Source of the DNA: Eucommia ulmoides
Lineage: Eukaryota; Streptophyta; Magnoliopsida; Garryales; Eucommiaceae
Direction: 5' to 3'
Assembly: GCA_016647705.1 (NCBI GenBank)
Contig: CM028336.1
Span: 5,638,048 to 5,702,047, forward strand
Length of the DNA: 64,000 nt
Part shown: piece after piece, positions 47,975 to 59,189 of the stretch
Position numbering within the stretch: position 1 is the stretch's first letter
Layout: each line of letters starts with the position of its first letter
Position numbers and translations under genes: made by a program
Notes under the pieces: model-generated
Seen by the model: the letters and a program-made list of their open reading frames with translations, nothing else
Database searches by the model: none
What the model was told of the DNA's origin: nothing

Positions 47975-48062
47975 CTGTAATTGTTTCTGTTGATGCAACA
48001 TTTAAAGTTGAATAATAAAATAAATTGATATAATTGTTCAAATAGATGATGTATGTTTTATG

Positions 48063-48093
48063 CCCGTGCCTTCAGGCACGGGTTATACGCTAG
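48063..48093 (+). terminator. Helitron 3' hairpin and CTAG terminus
   Basis: CCCGTGCC and GGCACGGG form an 8-bp stem with a TTCA loop (48,063-48,082), followed by TTATACG and CTAG. In Helitrons this structure marks the 3' end of transfer. The match to the expected layout is exact. Confidence 0.92.
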
Positions 48094-50400
48094 TATCCAA
48101 TAAAATAACACAGGTGAGCCCTTGGTTCCAACTTATTATGTTCATGTGGTTTGAGAAGAACAAAACAGGTGCAACTAAAGACTCTAAACTCAGAGTAATC
48201 AGGCGGTTTACCAAAAAGGCGCTCAAATGGAGACTGGTTCTGGATTGTAGCAGGAGGGACATGGTTTATGGTGTAGACGGTTATGAAGGTAGCATCTTCC
48301 CAAAAATGCTCGGGGACATGATGAAGAAATGAGGAGAGCACAAACTATGTCAAGAATATGTCTATGTTTGCATTCAGCTCGTCTATTTTGTTGGGATGTA
48401 CTAGGGTATGAGCGATGGGAGAGCGTGCTATTTTTGCGAAGTAGGTTAAGAAATGCACGATCCTTGTATTCCATTGCATTATCTGAGCAAAAAACTTTTA
48501 TATTTCTAGAAAATTGGGTTTGAACTATAGAAGAAAACTCAGAATATATTTGGAATAGTTCAGATCGTTGTTTCATAAGAAAGAACCATGTATATCGAGA
48601 GTAGTCGTCCATAAAGATAACAAAGTAACGACAACCACCTATCCAGGCATGAGGAGACGGCCCCCAAATATCAGAATGAATTAGATCAAAGGGTGCAAGA
48701 GAAATAAACTGACTCTCTTTGAAAGGTAGGGCTGGTTTTTTTGCAAGCTGACAATGAATACATTTAAAGGACTCATGCTAAACTAAACCTAGATGACCAC
48801 TTGAGATAAGCAATTGAAGTCGGTTAGATGAAGTGTGGCCTAAACGAGCATGCCAAAGTTGGGATGGTGAGAGAGACATTGGTGGTTGTGGAGATAAGGA
48901 TGAAGAGGATACTGACGGTGGTGGTGAGGTTTCATAAGTTGATGAAGGGATATTTGGTTGTGGTGATGGTGGAGTTAGAGATGAAAGGTGTAAACTGTTA
49001 AGTTCAAATAGGCGTCCAACCTTACGACTAGTCCCTAGAGTTTCTCCTATCCGAGAATCCTACACACGACAACCACTATTAAAAAATATAACTTCAAATT
49101 CCAATTCACAAAGTTGCCCAACATATAAGAAATTTAAGGTAAGGTTCAGAATCAAGTACGTGTCAAGAATAGAAATATAGGAAGTAAAAACCTGACCGGT
49201 ATGTGTAACAGACATTTTAGAACCATCAGCAGTATGAATACTAGAGATATTCATAGCGGATAGTTTGGTTGAAAAAATATTGGGATCAGATGTCATGTGA
49301 TTACAACAGGCAGAATCAAAGAACCAATAAGAATTACCTGTAGTAAGTGAGAGAGCAGGGGAAAGATTTGTACCAGTACCAATTTTGAAGAATATACGAA
49401 GGAGGAATAAGGTCAAATCTGCAATAGACATGGTGACAGTAGAGGAGGAAGGGTCCGAACCCTCTTTGGCATTGAAAATGAGCGAAGAACCCATAGGCAT
49501 CGCTGTTGAACCTGGAGAAACTGTTGTCACTGATGAATTTAGAATGCCAAAATTATCCATGAACCGATGTAAAATCTCCAAGAACCGGGCGAAAAAACGG
49601 GTAAACCGACGTAGAAACCACACGAATATAAAAAAAAAAATATTCTGTGAGTCTCAAATCACAAAACGGAGGCCGGAAACAAAATCAGAATGTCAAAAAA
49701 TATCCGAAACTGGTCCAAGTTTGCAAAAACTAGTCAACAAAGCCTTGAACCGGCACAAAAAAGTTCTGATGACGTGGCGGAGTTTGAGGTGGCAGTCAAC
49801 ACTGATGTGGCAAGGTCAATGCCGATGTGTCAAGATCAACGCTGACATGGTAGTGATGTGGCGATGACATGGCACTAACTGGTCGCTGACGTGGCACTGA
49901 AAAGGCGCTAATTGGGCACTAGGGTTGACATGGCAGCAACATAGATGAACAGTGCGCGCGTCTATCTGATACGATATGGTAGCAGCCTATTCAGTTCGCG
50001 TGTGCGTGTTTGTGAACGGTAATCGGATGATGAAACTTATGTTTTTGGAATCATCTCGTCGATACGGTTCCGATGATATATTGTGAGTTGAATTTCAAGC
50101 TCTGGTTGAGGCGGTAGAGCCCAAAATCCGAGACGACGCGGCTAGTGGTTACTGCAGGCTGTTGATGGCGCGTGGGAGCGCGTGAATATTCCGATGGCGG
50201 TGATTTTGGTGGCGTTGTGTTCGTCTCTGCAGGATGAATTCGGTCGTGTAGTGCTTGATGATGCCGGGGTGATGTTGAAGCCTGTAGCAGTAACGATATC
50301 TACAGGAGAAAAGAGACGGCGGCGGCGGTGGAAGCTTTATGGTTTCATATTTATTTTTTTTAGATAAAATGGGTTCAGAAAAAACTTGCTCTTCATAACA

Positions 50401-50566
50401 TGTTGAGATAATTGAGAAGTATTATATTAATTGTACAATATGGATGGTGAAATACATATATAGAAGAAATTAAAGAATACAACATTTACAATGGTATTTT
50501 TAGGGAAATGGGGCTAGGGTTGTGCCCTAATAGGCCTAAGTGGGCCAGGCCGTTATCACATTAGCA
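50401..50566 (-). repeat. 5' LTR of copia-1
   Basis: TGTTGAGATAATTGAG... to ...CACATTAGCA, followed by GGAAT (50,567-50,571). The adjoining inner bases are a weak match to an initiator-Met primer site. Confidence 0.9.
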
Positions 50567-50570
50567 GGAA

Positions 50571-50820
50571 TAAATGCAAGAGAAGGGAAATAATCATGAC
50601 ACCAGGCAAATATAGGCGTTTCAAAGAGTGCATGCAGACATTGCGTTAGAATGAATATAAGACACAACTGCAGCTGAAATCTGGGCAAAGCGTAGGTTAA
50701 AAAGGCTTTGGCATCAGAAAGAGACCACATTCCCGATGAATGAAGTAATACATCAATCCCACAAGACTAATTTACATGACTACGGGTTTCCTCCATCAAA
50801 AGTGATTGTCCAGCCACCAT
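50571..50820 (-). pseudogene. CHX copy 1, exon 1
   Basis: It is read from ATG at 50,820 on the minus strand: MVAGQSLLMEETRS..., then, after one in-frame TAG, SSGMWSLSDAKAFLTYALP and QLQLCLIFILTQCLHAL, then in another frame LKRLYLPGV. 'YALPRFQLQLCLIFI-TQ-LH--LKRL--P' is the usual first membrane helix region of CHX proteins. The copia-1 insertion site (GGAAT) is right at its 3' side. It is recognised by pattern only, but the strand, order and place next to intron 1 all agree. Confidence 0.7.
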
Positions 50821-52121
50821 TGTTGATCTGTGGTCAAGGTTTCAGGAACTCATCAGTCATAAATAAATAATTAACTAATAACGAATAATTTTAACTTTTT
50901 TGTCTAACAAATTAAGACAAAACAGTGAGAGAGAGAGAGAGAGAGAGAGATGTATTTTGTCTCCTGATAATCATGAAACAGACATTAAAATTAATGGATG
51001 TAAGTATATAGGTGCGGATAACCACACAAAATATGGTCTTGGAAACTCATAATGTTGACTGGTGAGTTAGTTTTTTCTTCATGCTATATTTTTATAAATC
51101 TTTTTGTAACTGCATGTCAGAAAAATCTGACTTAAGTAAAACACTAATATTTTTCATTAAAAATAGGTCAGGTGATTGCTTTTTATTAACAAATTGGATA
51201 AAAATACTAAATTTAACTCCTTTATTTTGCCTTCTGGAAATTAATTGAATTATTTAATGTCTTGTACAATTAAATTCAGAGGATATAGGAAGAATTATGT
51301 GATATGGAGCAACCCCATACCACGATTGATAAACACATCCTACATGTGAATTTGCATATCTGGTACAGATATGGCTAATTTAGGAGAATTATCAATATTT
51401 CTAAAAAATATTGGGATAATTGGTTAATGATTCGAATTAGGCAGTCTAGTTTATGAATTATCCTATTTTAGAAATCTATTCATTGTATTTTACTATATGA
51501 TAAGTCCCATGATCAACGTTTAATTTCAATATGTTAAGTCCCATAATGCCAATTAGGGTTTTATGTCGCCACCGCTTCCGCCGGTGGTCAGAAATTTTTT
51601 GAGTTACATTCATCTCCATTTTCAATACATCTTTAGTTAGATTCGTCCATTTTTTAGTTACATTCGTCCATGTATAATTTTTTTATGATACTCATGCATG
51701 TTTAGTCATATGTTAGTATTTTATATTTACATTCATGCAATGAATGTAACTAGGAAAGTAGAACAATACTGTAACTAAAAATATGTAGCTCAAAAATAGG
51801 TGAATATGACTAAAAGAAAATCTACCAGCCAAAATATTGTTAGAATTTTTAGCAACTTAATAATTAATGAAAGTGAGAACTATTAATTAAATTAATCGGT
51901 TTAGTATTCTAATGCGTTCCTCATTGTTTGAAGATCTAGGTGGTACATTTATATCTAAAAAATTATTTAAATTTGAGTGAGATTTTAATTCTCAAAATAC
52001 CCACTCGAGGTTGGTTGAAAACTAAAATGGACAAACAATCCTACATTAGTTGTGGAGAAAGATTTGAGCATCATAGCAAATTATATATATAATAGGTATT
52101 TTTATTATTTAGTCCTCCAAG
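50821..52121. other. Upstream flank of CHX copy 1, no gene seen
   Basis: (GA)n at about 50,926-50,950, then AT-rich sequence. 51,600-51,780 repeats GTTACATTCATC/GTTAGATTCGTCC-type text. 52,100-52,121 contains TTTAGTCCTCC, like the element ends at 8,283, directly next to the CACTA element. Confidence 0.5.
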
Positions 52122-55100
52122 CACAACAAGAAAAAAGACTTTTTATCATGCTTACTAAATATAAATTATCTTATTTTTTAAATAAACTGTGATTATAAAA
52201 TTATAGGTGTAATATAATCTCGTTTTAAAAATTTTGTGCAATAAAAAATATTTTTTATCTCATTTTTTGAATTAAATGTGATGGTAAGGTATTAGTCTTT
52301 CTGTTCCGCTTTTTTCCCTTCTTAAAACCTCTGTCTCCCGATTTCTTCCTTGCTCTCACAATCTAACATGAGCCAAAACCTAGCTGCTCTCGATTCGCCG
52401 CTGCTCACAGTCGCAAAACCTAGAAACCATATCCCCAACTCACGAAGATCTTCCTCCATTCGTTCAATCGCCTCCCTGAACCACCGAATCAGCCGCCATG
52501 CCAAGACCTGTGATCAAAGAAATTGATGCTGAGAAGAAGTTCGAGGTACGTACGTTTTCAATCCATAGTATCTGTTCGATTTATTTGAATGCTCAAGTAA
52601 CTAGTAACTTATGATTTTCGATTGAACGATGAGCCAGTTGTGGAGGTCATGAAAGAGGAAGACAACGACAATGCTGAAGATTCCGACGACGACAACGATA
52701 ACGAAGACGCCACCCAAGGTTAGCTCACTTCTGTTTTGTTACTGTATATTTCATGCTCGTTTGATTGCTCGTTTGGGTTTTGTTCTGCTCCTATTTGTTC
52801 TTGCTTTTATTTGTTCTTGGTGTGTTTGATTATTCATTAATTGGGTTTTGCTCTTGGTTGAACATTATGAGGTGTACAGAGATGAGGGGGTAATGATACT
52901 GGGTTTTTGTTTCTCTTTATGATTTATTTGAAGCATTAGAGCTCAATTAAAGGATTAGGGACTTCATTAGGAGAAAGAAATAAATGTCCTTGGGCAAAAG
53001 CTATATGAATTTGTGAAAACTGAAAATTTTGTAGTATGTTTCTGTTCTGTTCTGTATCCTGTTTCTAATATGTTCCCCACTTTCTGTATTTTTTTTTTGT
53101 TGTATTCCCGGTTTATTTGTCGGTAGATCATTTGCGCATGTTGTCCTGACACAGGTAAAAACACATTCTTCCTAATAAGTAATTTCATTCATGTTCTCGT
53201 TAGTTTTATTTTTCCAATTCTGTTATTTTTTCAGCACTAGTTCTGTTTCATTCCAAAAAATTTGTTGAAGCCCCCTAAGTTTCCAAATAATGACTTGCAT
53301 TTAGAACAAGCATTATAGGAATGGGTGAATGTGGTGTATTTTTTGAGTTCTATGTTTCTGTTTGTTCCCAAGCTGATGTTTAGTTTTTAGTTACTTTTTG
53401 TTTGAGCTATTTTATTTTTTTAGTGTTGTTTTTTCAAGTTACTGGTTTATTTAGCTGTTGTTTTTTTAGACTTAGGGTTTTTTATTGAGCTTTTTTTTTT
53501 TTTTTTGTTTGTAGCAGCCGGCGATGGACTTCTTCTCTTCTGTCCTAGAGCCTAATGTAAAAAGCTCTGCTCCTCTCTTCCCCGCTGCCCTAATCCAATG
53601 CCCCTCTCTCTTGATGTCTTTCTGTCGAGCTCACCGCGCTGCTTGGTGTAAGAACTTCTAAGTAAGGTAGTGTTTTGGTTGCAAGGAATTGGGGCGTTGA
53701 AATTAGAATTAGAACTGAATGTTTGGAATTTTTTAGTTCTTTTTACATGCATTCATTTCTAATTCCAATTGCATTGTTCAATTTTGTGCTTCCAATTGCA
53801 AAGATTCAATTTAAGGTGAATGGTTGCTTCTGTGAATAACTCTTACATAATTATATATTTATATGCATCCATGATTGATTGATTTTTCACTTTTATACTC
53901 TTCGGTATTGAATTTTATGTTGCTTATGCTTTTAATTTGTCATTTGATTACTTAACTAGGTATAAATCTCCACCAGATATCGACTACTGGAAAGTCCACC
54001 AATATTGTTTGGCATAAATGTTCTGTTTTGAAAAACTTAACAGGGAAGAGTTGCTTCAACAAAAAGGTTGTGTCATATAGATCACACGCCTCAGTGGTTC
54101 AGGTTTTACAACTCACTGTTCTACTTGAATCAATTTGAAAGCTACTGATAGATGTTGAGAAGGTTGATTTGGCACCACCCTTTTGTAAATTCGGAAATAG
54201 GTATATAAATAGATCAAAATAAATTCCTATCTGGTATCATGATGCATTTTTACTAATTCTTTTCAAACATTTTTACTCAAAGTAAAGGTAAGAAGACGAG
54301 AAGTGCTTGCATTTTTGTGTTATTGTTTTGATTTGAATATCTCAGTTAGTTCTTAAAAATCGACCTTGGATTTCAAGAAAGAGCACTTTGGCATTTGCAT
54401 TGAGTCGAGGCTTGAACTCTAAGGGAAAGTTGAAATTCAAGCTACCAAGAGACAATAGCTTTAGGGAGGTCACTTGCATAAGGTAAGCTTCGTTGTTTTT
54501 TCTTTATTTATTTTGATTTCGTATCTCAGCAACTAATTAGATATTATTTTCCATTGAAACATTTTTCAATTGAATTTAAGGGTTTTGTCTACTATACTTG
54601 TATACCAAGTGTCAATTTTCTTTTTGTTAACTGTTTTTTCTCAAAATCTTCATTAGTTAAGCTTTTGTAATCTTATTATCAATATTGGTTTAAGACCCTA
54701 CGGTCTGCAAATTGGTACACTTTTATCTGGTGTGCGTCTTATACCTGGTTTATAAGTTTGTTAGTGACCTTAACTTTGCTGTTTTTTGTTGCTGCAGACC
54801 AGACTTCATTTTTGAATCTCCTGATGGCAAAAGCTAGTTAAACTTCACCTTTGGATGCGCTATAGTGAGGCATTGGTAGATTAGTTTACCATAAATTAGT
54901 TATTCGTATTTATTTTATACTGGATAAAAAAAAATTCGTTTTAGACATTTGTAGTTGTAGAAATTCAAGGTTATGATTTTTGTATTGAAAAACATTGGTA
55001 ATTGTGTTTTCCATGTTGATGTAAAATTTTTATGTCATCAATATTTTAATTGTTTAAGAAATATGAAATTCATTTTTAAGTTAATTTTTTATTTTGATTG

Positions 55101-55530
55101 CATTTTTTTATAAAATAGTAGGGTAATTTTATTTATTTTTTAAATATAGATATGAGAATAATCACAGTTTTTAAATGTGACTGTTTTAGTATTAAAGAGC
55201 ACGATTTTTAAATGTGATAGAAAAGAGATTAAAAATCTCAGTTTGATACAAAAGTGAGATAAATATTGTCTAAATAATCACAGTATTTTACTTTGATCAC
55301 ATATATATGATCCTTTTAATCACATTTGAAAATTGAGATATTAGATGGACTAACCATCTCAATTTTTAACTGTAATAAAAAGCCTACCATCTCTATTTTT
55401 AACTATGATAAAAAATCTACTTTTAATCACATCCCATTCTATCACGGTTTGTTTTGGAATCAAAAATTGTGATAAAGACCTTTTTTATCACTTTTTTTAA
55501 CTGTGATAAAAAGTCTAATTTCTTGTTGTG
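52122..55530 (+). mobile_element. CACTA (En/Spm-type) element, non-autonomous, with gene fragment
   Basis: The ends are CACAACAAGAAAAAAGACTT (52,122) and, on the other strand, CACAACAAGAAATTAGACTT (55,530). Plant CACTA termini read CACTACAAGAAAA, so one base differs at each end. Three-base flanks are AAG and AAA. Both subterminal zones are filled with short repeats of TTTTTATCA and ATCACAGTTTTTAA/AACTGTGATAAAA type (52,130-52,280 and 55,140-55,520), as in transposase-binding regions of this superfamily. No transposase is visible. The interior (52,490-54,850) has exon-like GC-richer pieces. Confidence 0.75.
52498..52718 (+). pseudogene. Captured fragment resembling NAC-alpha (nascent polypeptide-associated complex) exons 1-2
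   Basis: ATG at 52,498 gives MPRPVIKEIDAEKKFE up to a GT donor (52,546). A second exon (about 52,622-52,718) gives LNDEPVVEVMKEEDNDNAED followed by an acidic Asp/Asn/Glu run, then GT. Plant NAC-alpha proteins start with a short MPGPVIEE-type segment, then DEPVVED and a long acidic run. The splice acceptor before exon 2 is not clear (TTTTCGATTG). A later short piece near 54,800 (PDFIFESPDGK) may be a remnant of the NAC domain text 'KPDVFKSP', but weakly. The conserved NAC domain itself is missing, so this cannot be a working gene. Confidence 0.5.
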
Positions 55531-57035
55531 AAAGTAACATAAATTATTTAAAAATAAATAAAAATCCAAACTAATGTAATTAGGTTTTTGATCCCCTATG
55601 ACACTTTAGTAAATATTAAATAGTCCTCCCTGACCATGTATTAACCATGTTGACATTCAATTTAAAAATTATGTCAATTTACAAAATCTACAACCGTTAA
55701 AATAAAATTAAAAAATTCATTAAATCATGGAACAAATCATATCTAAAGAAATTAACATTATGATCTTTTCCAGTGAATTTTTTTTAAAAAAAAATACATT
55801 TTATTGTACAATTTATGCTCTTTTTTTACACACACACAAATGGTATATTTTTTTAAAGAAAAAAATAATTGCAGTCTTGTGAATGTTCACATTACTGTCA
55901 AATTTCAGTGGTTTCGAAATAGATTATGTTTTTCAAAATATTTAAGCCCACGTTCCCCACTCAATATTCCCTTTCATATTAGGATTTCTTTTCTTCTTGA
56001 ACTTCCAGATGCACTACAACTTTTGGTTATTGTTCAGATTTTATAATATAAGCAAATGAATGTCTCATTTTAACTGTAAATATTCATATTTAGTTTTCTA
56101 TTTTTAACATTTAATGCAACACAGTTACAATAACTATGTGAACTATTATGAATGTTCATAACGCCTAATATAAGTATCCACATTAATTATGACTTCCCTT
56201 AACAACAAATATCAAATTGTTAATATGAAACATTCAAATGTTCCATACCATTTTAACGTGTGTAATTATATTGTGATCAACATTCACATTCTCTTATTAT
56301 AATTTTCTGCGACTTAGAGTTTTAGATGCACTATAAACATGCACATTTTATTTTACTATTTTGAACATTTAATACATAATAGTTAGAACGACTGCAGTAA
56401 ACTAATGTGAGTGTTCACAATACCTATGTGAACATTCATATTTTCTTGTTATCTTTTACAACAACGTAAAGTTTTAATTGCATTATCACATTTAAGATAT
56501 AGTCGGGTATTTTTATATGTAAATGAATGTCTGCTTTAATTGTGAACAATCACACTATCGTGTACTATTGTAAATGTTTACATTATTTCGAAACAATAAA
56601 TCATACCGCACGACAATTAATTAAATTATTAGTGTGAACATTCACACTGTTATTGTACTTTTGTGAATGTTGACACTATTTTGAAAGCAAATGTAATTTC
56701 ATATAGTGAAAAAATGAAGAAAAAAAAATGAAGAAAAATTGTCCAAATCTCGTAGAAAAAATACAAAAAGTTTAATCCAATCAGATCCATTTTATATACA
56801 TTCTTTCCAGAAAAAAATTGAAAAAAAAAAAAGTGAATTTTTAATCAAACCATTTACACCTTTCCATTTTATGATGTTTTATATCAAGCTAGTAGAATAC
56901 AGTCGGGATGGTAGATATGCTTACAGAGCATTTCACGAGCTTCGGAGCCAAGAACAAAGGGTTTCTTGTAGACGGCGCAGTGAGACTCACTCTTGATGTG
57001 TAGATAGATGATTTCGATGATTTCATGTTTAACGA
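55531..57035. repeat. Region with GTGAACATTCAC / GAATGTTCAC motif array
   Basis: About a dozen copies of GAATGTTCA or its complement lie between 55,875 and 56,690 (for example TGAATGTTCACATTAC, TGTGAACATTCATATT, GTGAACATTCACACTG). It is the same motif as in the 1.83-kb elements at 13,733 and 21,748. I found no TIRs here, though AT-rich flanks could hide them. A slightly GC-richer patch at 56,930-57,000 follows the array, as in the other elements. Confidence 0.5.
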
Positions 57036-57530
57036 CCCGATTTTTCAGGGCCGTCACTAGGACTTGTCCTCCTGATAGGTCTTAACGCAACATATCCATA
57101 ATCAATTCTATATTTAGCTTTTCTTGTTAAATCAATAACATATTTTTATTACCTGTATGGCTTGCCCTCCTAATAGATCTCAATACAACATATCATTACT
57201 CAATTCCATATTCAATTTTTCCTGTTAAATCAACAACATCTCGCAGGACATGTCCTCCTGACAAAACAATTATGATATAGCAAGATAATGAAAATCAATC
57301 TTCACATTTTAAAATACTTGATCCATTTAATATCATAAATCTATCCATTTTCATCAACATTTTTTTTTTTTTTTTTTACAATTTAATACGAAAAGTAGAA
57401 ATTGACGATTTATGTAAAAGACAATAACCACCTTTAAATTAGTCCGTTCAATTCAATGACAAATCTTATGGTTTATTATTAACCCACCACTCACCGAGTT
57501 TTCCAATAAAATTCAACAATCATAATCAAC
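57036..57530. repeat. Direct repeat, copy 1 (with internal ~45-bp reiterations)
   Basis: It contains GGACTTGTCCTCCTGATAGGTCTTAAC and related units (57,070, 57,160, 57,245), then TTGATCCATTTAATATCAT, AATTTAATACGAAAA and GACAAATCTTATGGTT. The same order occurs at 59,190-59,650. The edge at 57,030-57,050 (minus strand GAAAAATCGGGTCGTTA) is like the end of some plant LTRs, so this may be part of an old solo LTR. Confidence 0.55.
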
Positions 57531-59189
57531 TAATAAGAGTCATTACAAATACTCATATTAAAATATACTGACCTCATCACTTTGTCAAATTCATGTCATT
57601 TTGTATTACGGTAATAAACATACAACCACATATGTAACAATTGTCAGTAACACAACACATACAAGTCACTAGCCATGTGTAAGTGCATGAAAAAAAAGAA
57701 CACGTAACCATTAGCCTACATGATAACAACTATCACACAACTGAGCCAAAAAAAAAGAAAAAGAAGCAGCCAATTCACAAAGATTAAAGAGTGCATATAT
57801 ATGATATTAAACCTTTCCAAATATTATTTTTGAGCGAGATTAACATTTCTGTCTAGATTTCGAATTCAAATTTCAGGTTGAATTTCTAACTCTTTTAATA
57901 TATGTATTTAATTTCTTTTAATATATGTATTTAATTTCTTTATTGTGAGATTTATGTTATTATTATTGTCGAATTATTTGTTATATTAATTAGATACACG
58001 TATTAGGGATTTGAAATTCTACTGAACGTTGGTTCACAACTCCACAGTTTTAATTGCAGGGCTAGTGAGAACGAAACGACACTAAAAAAATTTAGTTTAA
58101 TTTTTATTTAATTTGTAATAATTGTACTTATTATTTACTGTTGTAAAATTGATTTGATAAATCAATAAATTGAGTGTAATTATTCAATCGATAATTATGA
58201 TGATCGAGAAAAGAATATTGGTGATTACAAAGTGCAATCTATTATTAAATTACTATTGAGAAAAATAAAATTCTTTTTAATTTGTTTCTTCAACGTTTGT
58301 TTCTTCATAGCTCAACACCTGCGATTCCTATTAACATGTTGATCTGAAAGATGGACTAATTCAATTAATTCAACTAAATAAAGTCATGGTGGAATATTGA
58401 TGTTTTGTTCTCCTGATGTTGACAGAAATTTTCCTTTCTTCCCTTTATCATGATTTTTTTTGCTTGGAGAAATAATAAAAATATTTTTTTAAATGCTGAT
58501 AATTATATTAATCAATATTTTTTAAAAAAAATATTGATTAATATAATTATCAGCATAATTGTAAAATACATGTCAACCTTATAAATATATATCAAAATAC
58601 ATAAATACGTTTCAACCACATAAATATGTCTCAAAACACATAAATATATCTTAACCATATATGTACGTCTCAAACATATAATTACGTTTCCAAAGTCACG
58701 TAACACAACGAGTTCAATACTGAGTTCAATACTCATATAAAATGTATATAAAATTACTCCATAAAACCCCAATCGAATTTCTAAAATACCAATTAATCTC
58801 AAAAATTCAAATTAACATTTCCAAATAACAATTAGCTCCCAATAGTCTCACAATGACCCCACACTCCGACTCCACCTATCGCTAGTTGTGGACCAATATC
58901 TATTTGAATTATTTCTCGGTGTATTGTCTTCATAATACAAAAATCATTTTATGGATCAATTTTTTTTTTTTTTTCAAAATTCACCTTTCAACTAAATGTA
59001 GTCACACTGGGCAATATCAAAATTCTAACAAAATATAGCCACTCACTTGTCAATATCAAAATTCTAACAAAACATCATCGAAATAAAACAATCGAATTTA
59101 AATCGACTGATCTACTTACATTTATATAATAAAAATATCATATTCTTCACTAGTCATAGAATCGTTTTACCTCACAATCGGGAATTATT
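57531..59189. other. AT-rich DNA between direct repeats; palindrome at 58,493
   Basis: There is no gene. 57,890-57,945 has a small exact tandem duplication (TTTTAATATATGTATTTAATT). 58,570-58,690 repeats CATAAATATATCT/ACATAAATACGT-type text about six times. A perfect long palindrome is listed separately. Confidence 0.5.
58493..58556. repeat. Perfect 31-bp-arm palindrome
   Basis: ATGCTGATAATTATATTAAT... on the left arm is repeated exactly in reverse complement on the right arm, with a loop of about two A residues. No mismatches are seen. It is AT-rich and would extrude as a cruciform or fold as RNA. Confidence 0.9.

Larger units (their letters stand above)
34869..48093 (+). mobile_element. Helitron, 13.2 kb, autonomous type but decayed
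   Basis: The 5' end TCTATATAATAAATC (34,869) follows a host A (34,868). The 3' end has the hairpin CCCGTGCC-TTCA-GGCACGGG (48,063-48,082), ten more bases and CTAG (48,090-48,093), followed by a host T (48,094). There is no target duplication. These are the textbook Helitron marks. The host is copia-1, whose two flanks are adjoining parts of one element. Order inside: duplicated leader (35,083-35,396), a long TTTCTG-rich region with tandem repeats (35,500-40,660), a 199-codon ORF (40,729-41,328) and a five-exon Rep/helicase gene (41,794-47,974). Confidence 0.92.
32692..50566 (-). mobile_element. Ty1/copia LTR retrotransposon (copia-1), fossil, split by a Helitron
   Basis: The element's own length is about 4.65 kb, plus a 13.2-kb Helitron. 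LTRs of 166-167 bp lie at both ends, flanked by a perfect GGAAT duplication. From 49.6 kb downwards: protease area (about 49.3), integrase (48.7-48.1), the Helitron, then the integrase/reverse-transcriptase linker (34.8), reverse transcriptase (34.3-33.5) and RNase H (33.4-33.0). The two parts beside the Helitron belong to adjoining stretches of the polyprotein. The gag region looks short or missing. It is broken in several places. By eye the LTRs differ at about a dozen of 166 positions, so the insertion is old. It sits at the edge of CHX copy 1 exon 1/intron 1. Confidence 0.9.
19560..50820 (-). pseudogene. CHX cation/H+ exchanger, copy 1, five exons split by nested transposons
   Basis: This is a plant CHX-family monovalent cation/proton antiporter (membrane exchanger domain plus C-terminal cytosolic universal-stress-like region). 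Exons on the minus strand: E1 about 50,820-50,580; E2 31,873-31,305; E3 30,064-29,637; E4 about 21,154-20,608; E5 20,112-19,560. Intron 1 now holds copia-1 with the large Helitron inside it. Intron 3 holds the 1.83-kb-type element with copia-2 inside it. Without insertions the locus would be about 6 kb. Breaks: an in-frame stop and a frame change in E1, a frameshift in E2, a stop in E4, and a stop and a frameshift in E5. GLCVPDGPPLGS and ATLICDLLSNVTW-type motifs are typical of CHX. The subgroup (CHX4/14/15-like) is a guess. Confidence 0.85.

Noticed and set aside
50182-50367. Plus-strand ORF ending in an Arg-rich stretch
   Set aside because: It lies inside copia-1 in antisense and has no resemblance to a known protein.
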